Assembly: GCA_017994935.1 (NCBI GenBank)
Contig: JAGOJU010000003.1
Span: forward strand, 1 to 64,000
Source: Opitutaceae bacterium
GTDB taxonomy: Bacteria; Verrucomicrobiota; Verrucomicrobiia; Opitutales; Opitutaceae
Reading direction: 5' to 3'
Length of the DNA: 64,000 nucleotides
Within the stretch, counting starts at the first letter, position 1; each line of letters starts with the position of its first letter. Positions 16,407 to 24,996 of the stretch are shown here, one piece after another. Made by a program: the position numbers and the translations under genes. Under the pieces are notes generated by a model. That model searched no databases, was not told where the DNA came from, and saw only the letters and a list, made by a program, of their open reading frames with translations.

Positions 16407-18230
16407 ATGAACGTTTCTTTGACCCGGTTTCTTCGAAGCCTCACGCTTCTCGTCTCGTCGTTGCTGGGTGCAGGCGGCTCGCTGCAAGCGATAACAATCA
16501 CGGGGGCTGGCACCCTCGTCGGATCAGACATCGTTCATCCCAACGGCAACATCTATGACCAAGTCCTGCTAACAGGCACCTCTGTCGCAGTCACCGCCGA
16601 TTCCGGTCAAATCAGCCGCACCTCGTTCATCGACCTGACAGACGACATCGTGCAAGTGGAATTCAGCGGTCCGGGGGTCCTCGCCATCTCGCTCGCGAAC
16701 TCGTCAGGCCCAGCCGTCGCCACCAAGTACAACCAGCCCGGCGTACAATACATGAAAGGCCATGCGACCGTGACAATCACCGGTGCGACCGAGAACACCT
16801 ACCTTTCCATCTTCTCCGTCGGAACCATGAACGCGGTCAACCAGACCCTTTTCAAGGCCGGTGAAGTCTACGATGGAATCGCCGATCTCGCTCTTGTCGC
16901 TCTCTCGAGCGACACCAATCGATTCGGCGGATTGTTTGCGGGAAATCTCGAGCTCTTCGCCACATCCGGCTCCACGGGCATAAATGCGCCGGACATTCGT
17001 TTTGGCGGACCGATTAACCTCTACAATGTCTCCGCCTTTTCCTCGGCCTTGCCGCTGCTTCTCACTGGGGCTATTGACTCCGGCCAGATCAACATCACCG
17101 GCGGCGATCTCAAACAGGACAATGGACAAAGCATCTCGTTTGGCACCGCGTCGAAGGTGGTGATGACGGCCGGGATGACTTCGGCGGGTGTTTCCCTACC
17201 TGCGAAGACAAATCAAGGCGTGCTGGTGCGAGCTGGGACGGACGTCACCGCGACCGTCGTGCAGAACCCGGCTACAGCGGTGGCAACCATCACCTCGGCC
17301 GCGCAGGCGTTCCTGGCCACGCTATCCACCAGTCAGCAATCGAGCGCGGTCCTCACCTGGAGCATGGAAAATGTGCGGAAGTGGTCCAACCTGCCGGTGG
17401 GAGGCACGCCGAGAAATGGCATAGCGTGGGGCAATCTGACCACCGCGCAGAAGACGGCCGCCCAGGCCCTGCTGTCGGCCGCGCTCAGCTCAGCCGGTGT
17501 TTCGGTTCAACAGGGGGAACAGGCGGCCGACGACTACCTCGCCTCCGCCGGTGGCGGCAACGGCTATGGCAGTGGCCTGTACTGGGTGGCGATCTACGAC
17601 ACGCCATCCACTTCATCCTCGTGGGGCCTGCAGTTCACGGGGCATCATTTGACCTACAATTTCACTTACAACGCGACCTACAAGTCGGGCACGCCCCTTT
17701 TCCTGGGCGTGGAGCCGCGAACCTCCTTTACGGTCAATAGCACCACCTATGATCCGATGGCCACTCAACGCACGGCCGCTTCGGATCTGTTTACGGCGCT
17801 TGCATCTTATTCTTCCTCCAAGCTGAGCGGCACCTATAGCGACATTCTCTTCGGGGCTAACGGAACCGGTAGCTACGATGGGACCTATCCCAAATCGTAT
17901 CCCACTTCCAGCCGCGGTGCCTTGTATTCGGCCCTCTCGTCAACCGACCAGGAAAAGGTGCAGACGTTCATCCGCGCCTATGTCACGACACAAACGGACG
18001 AGATCGCCGAGGAGCTGCTGGGAATTTATCTGAGCGATACCGCGCTCGCGTCGACTTACGTCGCTTACGCCGGCACCGGTAACATAACGACCACGAACAG
18101 CTATCTTAGAGTCGACGGCCCGCGCCTCTGGATCGAGTTTTCGGTACAAGGCGGAGTGATCATCCGCAACGAACCGCACTACCATACCATCTGGCGCGAC
18201 AAGGTCGGCGACTATGGCGGCAAGTTCTAA
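16407..18230 (+). CDS. Secreted DUF3500 protein with N-terminal beta-rich domain
   Basis: A 607-residue exported protein (signal peptide about 1-28, ending GSLQA). The N-terminal half (30-290) is rich in short Ser/Thr/Gly beta-strands and resembles surface beta-helix modules. The C-terminal half (about 295-607) matches DUF3500: SMENVRKWSNLP, RNGIAWGNLT, WGLQFTGHHLTYNFTY and the end DGPRLWIEFS...HYHTIWRDKVGDYGG, with several conserved His that could bind metal. Its function is not known. It is the first gene of an operon with a HupE/UreJ-like membrane protein (17-bp overlap) and a TonB-dependent receptor, so a role in capturing or processing a metal complex outside the cell is inferred. Confidence 0.82.
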   Translation: MNVSLTRFLRSLTLLVSSLLGAGGSLQAITITGAGTLVGSDIVHPNGNIYDQVLLTGTSVAVTADSGQISRTSFIDLTDDIVQVEFSGPGVLAISLANSSGPAVATKYNQPGVQYMKGHATVTITGATENTYLSIFSVGTMNAVNQTLFKAGEVYDGIADLALVALSSDTNRFGGLFAGNLELFATSGSTGINAPDIRFGGPINLYNVSAFSSALPLLLTGAIDSGQINITGGDLKQDNGQSISFGTASKVVMTAGMTSAGVSLPAKTNQGVLVRAGTDVTATVVQNPATAVATITSAAQAFLATLSTSQQSSAVLTWSMENVRKWSNLPVGGTPRNGIAWGNLTTAQKTAAQALLSAALSSAGVSVQQGEQAADDYLASAGGGNGYGSGLYWVAIYDTPSTSSSWGLQFTGHHLTYNFTYNATYKSGTPLFLGVEPRTSFTVNSTTYDPMATQRTAASDLFTALASYSSSKLSGTYSDILFGANGTGSYDGTYPKSYPTSSRGALYSALSSTDQEKVQTFIRAYVTTQTDEIAEELLGIYLSDTALASTYVAYAGTGNITTTNSYLRVDGPRLWIEFSVQGGVIIRNEPHYHTIWRDKVGDYGGKF

Positions 18231-19521
18231 CTGGGCCTCGCCCCAGCCCGGGCGCTCACTCACGACAATTGTCGCCCTCGCAGGGGTGCTGCTTCTGGGC
18301 GTCCCCTGCGCATTTGCCCATAGTGCCCCAGGTTCGGCCGTGATGCTGGACTTCCGCTCTGCCCAGGTCGACGCCGAGCTCCACATTCCGCTATCCGAAC
18401 TGAAATACGCATTTGGTCAGGATGTAGAATCAGACCCTGCCGCAGTGGTCAAAGAATTTGGCCCGCTCCTTGGCGACTACCTGCGTCGGCACATCACGGT
18501 GCGCGCCCCCGACGGCCGTGTTTGGGACGTCAATGTCGGAAGGATGCACGTGACCCTTCAGGAGCAGCCGATCGACCTGGTTGTCCTCACGCACTGGCAG
18601 CCGCCTGCCGATGCCTCTCTGCGACAGTTCACCTTGCTCTATGATGTCGTTTCCCACGAAGTGATGAATCATGTCGTGCTCGTGTCGCTCCGAAGCGACT
18701 GGCACCGCTCGATGTTCGGCGACCAGCCGCAGCTCTTGGGAACATTGCGCTCGTTCGAAAAGGAACTGCTCGTCGACCGCACAGCCGGAAGTCCATGGCA
18801 TGGCTTCCGGGATCTCCTGAAGCTGGGGATGCACCATATCGGAGAAGGTACGGACCACTTGATGTTCCTTCTCGCATTGCTACTCCCTGCTCCCTTGTTA
18901 GCGGGCGGTCGTAGGTGGGACCGGCGCGCGTCCACAAAGGAGACGGCAACCCGCCTTCTCAAAATTGTGACGGCTTTTACCGTCGGACATTCGTTGACCT
19001 TGATCTGCGCGGGGGTCGGCTGGCTGCGGATGCCCTCGCAACCGATCGAGATATTGATTGCCATTTCGATTTTTGTGTCGGCCCTCCATGCCATTCGCCC
19101 GATTTTCGTCGGCCGTGAACCGCTAATCGCCCTTGTCTTCGGGTTGGTTCACGGCCTTGCCTTTGCGACCGTGCTCACCGCGTTTCACTTCGACGCATGG
19201 CAGTTTGCCGCAGCACTGTTCGCCTTCAATGTTGGCATTGAGCTCATGCAGCTTCTCGTGGTACTGCTCACCGTCCCTTGGCTGCTGCTCTTGAGCCGAA
19301 CGCCCGCTTATGCGACCGTTCGGGTCGCTGGTGCGTTGTTTGCCGGAGCCGCCGCCCTGGGCTGGATGGGAGAACGCACGCTAAACTGGCCAAATCCGCT
19401 CAACACCGTGGTCGATGCCATAGCCATCCACGCGATGGAGTCATTGGCAATTCTGGCTGCCATGGCAGTCATTGCGTGGATCTGGTCTCGCAGGCAGACT
19501 GCCGATACAAACCGCGCATGA
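18214..19521 (+). CDS. HupE/UreJ-family membrane protein
   Basis: A 435-residue protein. An N-terminal signal segment (about 15-35) leads to a periplasmic domain (about 36-205), then six or seven transmembrane helices. The first helix carries GMHHIGEGTDHLMFLLALLL, the His/Asp motif shared with HupE and UreJ permeases, which move nickel or cobalt in the classical cases. Further helices include TVGHSLTLICAGVGWL and FGLVHGLAFATVL. No hydrogenase or urease genes are nearby, so a nickel role is not given by context. It overlaps the DUF3500 gene by 17 bp and the receptor gene by 4 bp (ATGA), so the three are translationally coupled. Confidence 0.85.
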   Translation: MAASSNWASPQPGRSLTTIVALAGVLLLGVPCAFAHSAPGSAVMLDFRSAQVDAELHIPLSELKYAFGQDVESDPAAVVKEFGPLLGDYLRRHITVRAPDGRVWDVNVGRMHVTLQEQPIDLVVLTHWQPPADASLRQFTLLYDVVSHEVMNHVVLVSLRSDWHRSMFGDQPQLLGTLRSFEKELLVDRTAGSPWHGFRDLLKLGMHHIGEGTDHLMFLLALLLPAPLLAGGRRWDRRASTKETATRLLKIVTAFTVGHSLTLICAGVGWLRMPSQPIEILIAISIFVSALHAIRPIFVGREPLIALVFGLVHGLAFATVLTAFHFDAWQFAAALFAFNVGIELMQLLVVLLTVPWLLLLSRTPAYATVRVAGALFAGAAALGWMGERTLNWPNPLNTVVDAIAIHAMESLAILAAMAVIAWIWSRRQTADTNRA

Positions 19522-21620
19522 ATGCGGATTCATTTTCCATCTTATCTGAGATTGTTGCCTCATCTACACGGGCCAGGCCGGTTGTCTTGGCAATGTGCAG
19601 TGTTTTATCGCTAAGCGCTCAAACTTCTTCGGTTTTCTTGTCTCCTGCAGCACTTCCCGCGGTGGTGGTCCAAGGCCGCGACACCGACCTCGTGGGCGTC
19701 GCCTTGTCTGCCACCCAAGGAATTGTCGGCGCAAAGGAGCTCAGTGCCCGGCCTTTTCTGCGACGCGGGGAGTTGCTCGAAGCAGTCCCTGGTGTCGTTA
19801 TCACGCAGCACTCGGGTGACGGCAAGGCGAACCAATACTTTCTGCGCGGTTTCAACCTCGACCACGGCACCGATTTTTCCCTGTCCGTCGACGGAATGCC
19901 GATCAACATGCGTTCGCATGCGCACGGTCAAGGCTACGCCGATCTCAACTTCCTGATTCCCGAACTAATCCAGCAGATCGACTACAGCAAGGGCCCCTTC
20001 TACGTTGAAGTCGGCGACTTTTCCGCCGCGGGGGCAGCCGAGTTTCGTCAGTTTGGCTCTTTACCCCACGATTTCCTCGCAATCACATGGGGTGAGAATC
20101 GCTATGCCCGGATGGCCGCCGGTGCCACCCGGCGGGGCGGGTCGAACGAAACGTCGGCGGCCGTGGAGTTCACGCATGATGACGGGCCATGGGAGTTGCG
20201 CGAGGATTCCAATCGAACCAACGTATTCCTGCGCCACCGCTGGCTTCACGACGGTGTGAACTATCGGGTGACGGCGATGGGTTATCACGGCAAGTGGCGT
20301 TCGACGGATCAGATTCCGTTGCGAGCCGTGGACGACGGTACCATCGATCGCTTCGGCATCATCGATCCTACCAACGGGGGCAAAAGTGACCGCTTCAGCT
20401 TGTCTTTTGAGGGTTCAGTGGAAGGCGCACATGGCACGACTCGCTTCAACGCCTATGCCATCTACTACCGGTTGAACCTGTTTTCGAACTTCACCTATTT
20501 TCTGGACGATCCGATCGATGGCGACCAGTTCAACCAACGCGACCGAAGGTCCCTCGTGGGTGGTTCCCTCACTCGCTCATGGTCGGGCCATTGGGGTACA
20601 GCAAAAAGCGAAACGACCGCCGGAGTGCAGATCCGGGCTGATTTCATATCGGAACTTGGATTGTTTCATACCTCTCGTCGGATACATTTATCCACGGTCC
20701 GCGACGATGACGTGACTGAGCTGAGTGCGGGGCTGTTCATCAAAAACGAAACACGATGGACTGACTGGTTGCGCACCCACATGGGCATCCGCGGCGACGC
20801 GTACCGCTTCGAAGTGGATAGCCAGGCCCCACGCAACTCCGGCAATCGCCTGGCGGACATCCTCAGTCCCAAGCTCGGCTTGGTTCTTGGCCCTTGGGAA
20901 AATACGGAGCTCTATGCGAACTTCGGCTGTGGTTTTCACAGCAACGATGCCCGAGGCACAACCATCCGGGTGGATCCAGCCGATGAGAGTTCCGTTGATC
21001 GAGTTACTCCGCTCGTTCGGTCACGCGGACTCGAGTGGGGCCTCCGCACATCGAAGGTTTCGGGCTTGACCCATTCCCTGGCGCTGTGGGCGCTCGATCT
21101 CGACTCCGAACTGGTATTCGTGGGTGACGCGGGCGGCACCGAGCCGACAGGACGCACGCGCCGCTACGGAGTGGAGTTCGCAAACTACTACCGCGTGAAT
21201 CGATGGATGGCGCTGGATGGAGATCTGTCCTTCACGCATGCCCGCTATCGCGAAGATCTCGGATCGGGGACGCACATTGCCAATTCCATCGATACCGTGG
21301 TGACCGCTGGGGCGGCCTTCGGCGGTCCGGAAGGTGGGTTCGGAGCCGTCCGCTTGCGCTACTTCGGGCCTCAACCTCTCGTCGAAGACGCTTCCGTTCG
21401 GGCGCCTTCCTCGTCATCGGTGAATATCCGGATCGGCTGGCGGCAGAAGAACTGGGAAGCTGTCATAGAAGTCTTCAACATCCTCAATCGAAGAAGCTAC
21501 GACATCGCGTATTTCTACCCATCGCGGCTGCCCGGTGAGCCGCTGACGGGCGTTGACGACATACACTTCCACCCGTCTGAGCCGCCTGCTCTTCGGGCAA
21601 CGATTGCTCGACGATTCTAG
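19518..21620 (+). CDS. TonB-dependent outer membrane receptor
   Basis: A 700-residue receptor. The ATG at 19518 overlaps the HupE stop codon as ATGA and opens a long signal-like segment (about 20-45). The plug domain (about 50-190) includes LRRGELLEAVPGVVITQHS, NQYFLRGFNLDHGTDFSLSV and DGMPINMRSHAHGQGYADLN; the rest is a beta-barrel ending in the aromatic residue (TIARRF) expected of outer membrane proteins. No carboxypeptidase-like SusC extension or SusD partner is present, so this looks like a metal/siderophore-type rather than a glycan receptor. It should import the substrate handled by the DUF3500 and HupE proteins across the outer membrane, using TonB-ExbBD encoded elsewhere. Confidence 0.92.
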   Translation: MNADSFSILSEIVASSTRARPVVLAMCSVLSLSAQTSSVFLSPAALPAVVVQGRDTDLVGVALSATQGIVGAKELSARPFLRRGELLEAVPGVVITQHSGDGKANQYFLRGFNLDHGTDFSLSVDGMPINMRSHAHGQGYADLNFLIPELIQQIDYSKGPFYVEVGDFSAAGAAEFRQFGSLPHDFLAITWGENRYARMAAGATRRGGSNETSAAVEFTHDDGPWELREDSNRTNVFLRHRWLHDGVNYRVTAMGYHGKWRSTDQIPLRAVDDGTIDRFGIIDPTNGGKSDRFSLSFEGSVEGAHGTTRFNAYAIYYRLNLFSNFTYFLDDPIDGDQFNQRDRRSLVGGSLTRSWSGHWGTAKSETTAGVQIRADFISELGLFHTSRRIHLSTVRDDDVTELSAGLFIKNETRWTDWLRTHMGIRGDAYRFEVDSQAPRNSGNRLADILSPKLGLVLGPWENTELYANFGCGFHSNDARGTTIRVDPADESSVDRVTPLVRSRGLEWGLRTSKVSGLTHSLALWALDLDSELVFVGDAGGTEPTGRTRRYGVEFANYYRVNRWMALDGDLSFTHARYREDLGSGTHIANSIDTVVTAGAAFGGPEGGFGAVRLRYFGPQPLVEDASVRAPSSSSVNIRIGWRQKNWEAVIEVFNILNRRSYDIAYFYPSRLPGEPLTGVDDIHFHPSEPPALRATIARRF

Positions 21621-21622
21621 AT

Positions 21623-21838
21623 CCACTGATCGGGCCTAAAGAAGAAATCTCCTATGAGCAGGTCGTCACCTTGGAGGTACCCGACTATGCTCAGCATCCC
21701 GAAATCAACTATTCAGTGAAATACAAACGCGGTCAGGGCAACAAACCCGAAGGCATCCTGCTGAAGGGTGAGTCCGTGAAAGTCAAAGAAGAGATGGTCT
21801 TCAGTGTTTCAGAAACTGGTCAAATCAGGTGCCGGTGA
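21623..21838 (+). pseudogene. Fragment of a multiubiquitin-domain protein
   Basis: An open frame without a usable start codon reads IGPKEEISYEQVVTLEVPDY, then NYSVKYKRGQGNKPEGILLK and GESVKVKEEMVFSVS before TGA at 21838. This is the consensus of the bacterial multiubiquitin family (ISYE-VV-LAFP ... YTVTYKRG-GNKPEG-L--G-SVKVK-GM-FNV), a beta-grasp protein encoded next to E1, E2 and JAB-like genes. Only one beta-grasp unit remains, its N-terminus is cut at the end of the receptor gene, and its last residues are replaced. No E1, E2 or protease partner follows. It is a relic, identified from memory of the family consensus and not by a search. Confidence 0.72.
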
Positions 21839-22320
21839 GGGCAACGGATCGCCGGGCTTCAACTGCACATCGAATGGGAAGGCGTAGACGCGCGTTCCCG
21901 GAGCATTAGCCATGTTCTGGAGATAACCGATCGAGTCACCGGCGGAGCAACCATACGGAACGACTGCATCGCCCGGCTGCACAAACACACTCAAGAAGTG
22001 TATGTCGGACTTCGACAGCAGCTTGTCACCAAGCTGCTGTCTCATTCCACCATACCAATTCGAATCTCCGTGATCCAAAATGACCATGTTTTTCACGGAG
22101 TGCGTGCTGATCCCATTCTCCAACGCGATTGCCGCCGCAAGCGCGCCAGTTCCGAGGTTGATCAGCGAGGCCACATTGCCGTTGCCATCGTAGCTCGGCA
22201 GGAACGTCGCGCCGGTGATTGAATTCACAAACTGGAGCAGCGCTCCCGCGCCACCAGCTTTTAAAAGCGACCCGGCGATGTCAACGCCCCACGCGTCGCA
22301 CAGAGCAGCGATCCGGGCAC
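21809..22320 (-). pseudogene. 3' fragment of an Rhs/YD-repeat protein gene with a C-terminal variable tail
   Basis: Read on the minus strand, the frame begins around 22320 without a start codon (ALCDAWGVDIAGSLLKAGGA), continues through ATFLPSYDGNGNVASLINL and GTGALAA, which is Rhs core sequence, and then changes abruptly to a different tail. The tail (ISTHSVKNMVILDHGD, QQLGDKLLSKSDIHFLSVFV, VVPYGCSAGDSIGYLQNMAN, GTRVYAFPFDV) ends at 21809. The tail has a hydrophobic ILDHGD strand and a GCSAG motif reminiscent of caspase-like or DUF4347-type domains, but I cannot assign it. The usual Rhs joining sequence after YEYGPFG is missing, so core and tail may have been joined by deletion. It converges on and overlaps the multiubiquitin fragment. 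Confidence 0.68.
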
Positions 22321-22340
22321 GACGAAGCGTGCCCCTCCCA
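22310..22340 (+). repeat. REP-like palindrome, copy A
   Basis: The 31-bp unit contains the hairpin GGGCACG-N5/6-CGTGCCC and differs at two positions from copy B (22565-22595); a third, more diverged copy is at 32029-32059. All three are in the same orientation. This copy abuts the truncated 5' end of the Rhs fragment. The following 22341-22464 holds no gene I can support. Confidence 0.7.
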
Positions 22341-22464
22341 GGGAGATTGCGATGTCAATCGTCAGGTTGGATTGGGTTGTCAATCGCCCATGTGATAGAC
22401 ACGCCATCGTCCTCTGGCCAGTGAGCGGAGCTACTCTCAGGCCGGTCTATCCGCGGATTTCGTG

Positions 22465-22482
22465 GATGGACGCAGATTTTCG
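22465..22482 (+). repeat. Second copy of the GATGGACGCAGATT repeat
   Basis: GATGGACGCAGATTTTCG repeats the core of the palindromic element at 11376-11490 with one extra T, and a complementary AGATCTGCGGG lies near 22533, making another imperfect palindrome. The surrounding 22483-22564 is non-coding repeat sequence. Confidence 0.55.
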
Positions 22483-22564
22483 GAATCGATCCACCCACGA
22501 CCATTCCGCGTGAATTTGTTCGAAGATCTGCGGGCACTTTGATCCGGGGGTGTTGCATCTTTTC

Positions 22565-22595
22565 GATCCGGGCACGACGGAGCATGCCCCTCCCA
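22565..22595 (+). repeat. REP-like palindrome, copy B
   Basis: Same 31-bp unit as copy A with GGGCACG/GCATGCCC arms, preceded by TCTTTTC, which is also present before copy C at 32029. Between here and the next gene (22596-22834) I see no supported feature; the stretch 22760-22825 resembles degraded repeat sequence (a CGGGGCTCCACCCCCG palindrome). Confidence 0.7.
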
Positions 22596-22834
22596 TTTGG
22601 AAACAATTCCGAGCGCTTGCCCGGCAAACGTTGCGACCCTCGATTCAATTCTGTTGTACCGCTGAATTCCCCGGGGGACGCAGATTCCATGGCACAACTT
22701 CAGGCCCCGCTTGCCTTCTTACAGAGTTTGTCAATCCGCCCGGGTCCGCACAACCTGGGGATACATCTTCATAAAGACGGGGCTCCACCCCCGCCGCTTC
22801 TCCGACTCGCGGCTCACATCCTCGCATTTTCGCC

Positions 22835-23320
22835 ATGAACCTCATGACTCTGCTCGAAGCCCTGAGCTACCTTGTCACCATCGTGGCGCTGCCGTTCGCC
22901 ATCTGGGTTTTCATCAAGGAGCAGCGCAAGGAGCGCGCGAACGATGACAAGGAAGTCTATCTCAAGCTGGCCGACGACTATGAACGCTTTCTCAACCTCA
23001 TCCTTCAGAACGCAGATCTTCGCCTGCTCGCGCCACCCGCGGAGCGGCTCCAGCTCAACCCGGAGCAGTTCGAAAGAAGGAACGCCCTTTTCGAGATCCT
23101 CATCGCGCTTTTCGAGCGGGCCTACATCCTCGTCTACGAGGAAAAGATGACCCAGCAGGATGCCCGCCTGTGGCAGACCTGGGAGGATTACATGCGCTCC
23201 TGGTGCCGTCGCGCCGACTTTCGCGAGCAGATGAGCGCGCTTCTCGACGGCGAGGATCTCGAGTTTCAGGCCTACATCCGGCTCATTGCCCGCGAGGAGG
23301 AGTCGCGGAAGAAGCCGTAG
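22835..23320 (+). CDS. Membrane-anchored hypothetical protein
   Basis: A 161-residue protein of unknown function. One N-terminal transmembrane helix (about 4-27, LEALSYLVTIVALPFAIWVF) is followed by a highly charged helical cytoplasmic part (EQRKERANDDKEVYLKLADD, YERFLNLILQNADLRLL). The pattern of a short anchor, KEQRKER and then a helical domain is seen in small DUF4760-like proteins, but I do not claim that match. It is alone on the plus strand, ends 38 bp before the convergent binding-protein gene and has no evident operon partner. Confidence 0.72.
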   Translation: MNLMTLLEALSYLVTIVALPFAIWVFIKEQRKERANDDKEVYLKLADDYERFLNLILQNADLRLLAPPAERLQLNPEQFERRNALFEILIALFERAYILVYEEKMTQQDARLWQTWEDYMRSWCRRADFREQMSALLDGEDLEFQAYIRLIAREEESRKKP

Positions 23321-23358
23321 CCCCGCACTCCTGACGCAGCGGATGCCGGCCGGGCCGG

Positions 23359-24984
23359 TCAGGGGGCGTCGCCGCGAGCAATGTTTTCCGCCTCGAGATA
23401 CTGCGCGCGGAAAACTTTTCCAAGTCGGCTGGCCAGATTAACCTCATCCACCTTGTTCTTCGAATTGAGGGCCTTCTTGATCGTGCCCTGCGCCTCTGCG
23501 TAGTTCACCACCGACAGATCCTGCAGGTGCGCAAGAGCCCTTGCCCTGCGAGACTCCGGTGCACCGAGAATCGCCCGCCAGGCCGAGGCCAGCTCCGTGT
23601 GCGAATCCATACCCATCACACGAATGATGAACGCCATCTCCCGGAAGAGCCCGCCCGTCCACTCCACATGATAGATAAGCGGGTCCTTCGTGCCAAAGGG
23701 ATCGTCCTGGGGATCGCTGCAATATTCCTTCCACGCCGCCTGCCGATAGAAGTCGCGCCTCACCGGAAGCCGCCTGAGGGCAAACCGTTCGGGGCCCCCG
23801 GGTGTCCCCGGACGAAAATTCCACAGTTTCTGTCCCTCCATCGACAGGCAGAAATCGATGAACGCAAGCGCTGCCTCACGGTTCGGAGCGCCGCGCATAA
23901 GCCCGATCGGATCGACCGAACTCACTGTCCCTCCCACTGGGGAAACATAGCCGACCCGGTTGCTGCCATCGCGCCGCCGCACCGCCTCCTCCTGCTGTCT
24001 GCCGTAGAAGTCGATGCACAGCCCCGCAGCACAATTGCCCGCTGCAACATCGATCGGCGGCTTCTGCGAGGTATCCGTAAAGTACCTCGAGTTCGCCGCT
24101 ATCAGCTGCAGGAGTCGCATCCCGTCCATCCAGCCTTCCGCGACCGCGCGCCGTTCGCGATCGGCGGCATTTCCGGCGTCCTCCGAAGCCTCAATCGAGC
24201 GTAGCCGCCGCTGCATCTGCTGCTGGATGACATTCTCAAACGCCTTCGCAATGGACCCGCTCTTGGTCGGATCGGCGAGCGCGACCTCCGACCGCAATCG
24301 CGGATCCTTCAGGTCATCCCAGGTCTTCGGATCCCCCTCGATACCGAGACGCTTCAGCGAATCGCGGTTGAAGACGATGCCGTAGGCGCTCAGAACCGTG
24401 CCGATCCACCGTCCCTCGGGATCCCAGTACTCCTCTCCGGCAAACTTCCGGGGAATCGTATCCTCGAAGAACCATTCCGGATGACGCTGCAGCACGCCGC
24501 AATCGACCAGTCGTCCGGCTTGTGCCTGCCGTTCAAAATCGAATGTTCCGCCCCCGAAGAACAGGTCGATGCGGCAGCCGACATCGGACGAGAGAAACGC
24601 CGCCCTCGCCTCACGCACAATCGCGGGAGAATTCGCATCGACCCGGGGGCTGCTGAAACCCGCCTGGACATCATTGCTCCATGGTTTCCCCAGTTTCCGC
24701 GTCCAGTGATACTGGAACGAGGCCGTGTATTCGCTTTCCAGATACCGCGCGATCTCGCTGGTCCCGCCGATCACGCGCCAGTCCACGAAAACCGTCCGGC
24801 CCGTCCGCTCCCGGTACCATCTCTGAAACGCCTGGCCGAATTCGTGGCGGATCGCCTCATTGTGCGGCGTGATGATCACTAGCGTCTCGTCCGCGCGCTC
24901 GCCGGCCGCCTTCCTGGGACGCAGGATGAAGGGCAGCGCAATGACTGCAATCAGCGCAACGACGATGAACGTCCGTTTGAACAT
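23359..24984 (-). CDS. ABC transporter extracellular solute-binding protein
   Basis: A 541-residue family 1 binding protein. An N-terminal hydrophobic segment (about 4-22) precedes the typical start of the mature fold, ETLVIITPHNEAIRHEFGQA, and FVDWRVIGGTSEIARYLESE. Later blocks include FDFERQAQAGRLVDCGVL and AVAAGNCAAGLCIDFYGRQQ. The family includes iron(III), thiosulfate, polyamine and phosphonate binders; the ligand is not evident. It is 12 bp downstream of a matching ATPase gene, so the two form an operon. At over 500 residues it is longer than most relatives. No permease gene is next to it. Confidence 0.86.
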   Translation of the reverse strand: MFKRTFIVVALIAVIALPFILRPRKAAGERADETLVIITPHNEAIRHEFGQAFQRWYRERTGRTVFVDWRVIGGTSEIARYLESEYTASFQYHWTRKLGKPWSNDVQAGFSSPRVDANSPAIVREARAAFLSSDVGCRIDLFFGGGTFDFERQAQAGRLVDCGVLQRHPEWFFEDTIPRKFAGEEYWDPEGRWIGTVLSAYGIVFNRDSLKRLGIEGDPKTWDDLKDPRLRSEVALADPTKSGSIAKAFENVIQQQMQRRLRSIEASEDAGNAADRERRAVAEGWMDGMRLLQLIAANSRYFTDTSQKPPIDVAAGNCAAGLCIDFYGRQQEEAVRRRDGSNRVGYVSPVGGTVSSVDPIGLMRGAPNREAALAFIDFCLSMEGQKLWNFRPGTPGGPERFALRRLPVRRDFYRQAAWKEYCSDPQDDPFGTKDPLIYHVEWTGGLFREMAFIIRVMGMDSHTELASAWRAILGAPESRRARALAHLQDLSVVNYAEAQGTIKKALNSKNKVDEVNLASRLGKVFRAQYLEAENIARGDAP

Positions 24985-24996
24985 GCCACGCAGGCC

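Noticed and set aside
18214..19521. HupE-like gene as a hydrogenase or urease accessory gene
   Set aside because: No hydrogenase, urease or nickel-insertion genes are present; the receptor and DUF3500 partners point elsewhere.
19518..21620. TonB receptor as a SusC-type glycan importer tied to the sulfatase locus
   Set aside because: No SusD partner or N-terminal carboxypeptidase-like domain; it is operonic with HupE and DUF3500 genes instead.
22437..22697. Minus-strand frame with GHAPSCPDRKDA, and the similar peptide at 31952-32227
   Set aside because: The shared peptide is a translation of the REP-like palindrome and not a protein family.
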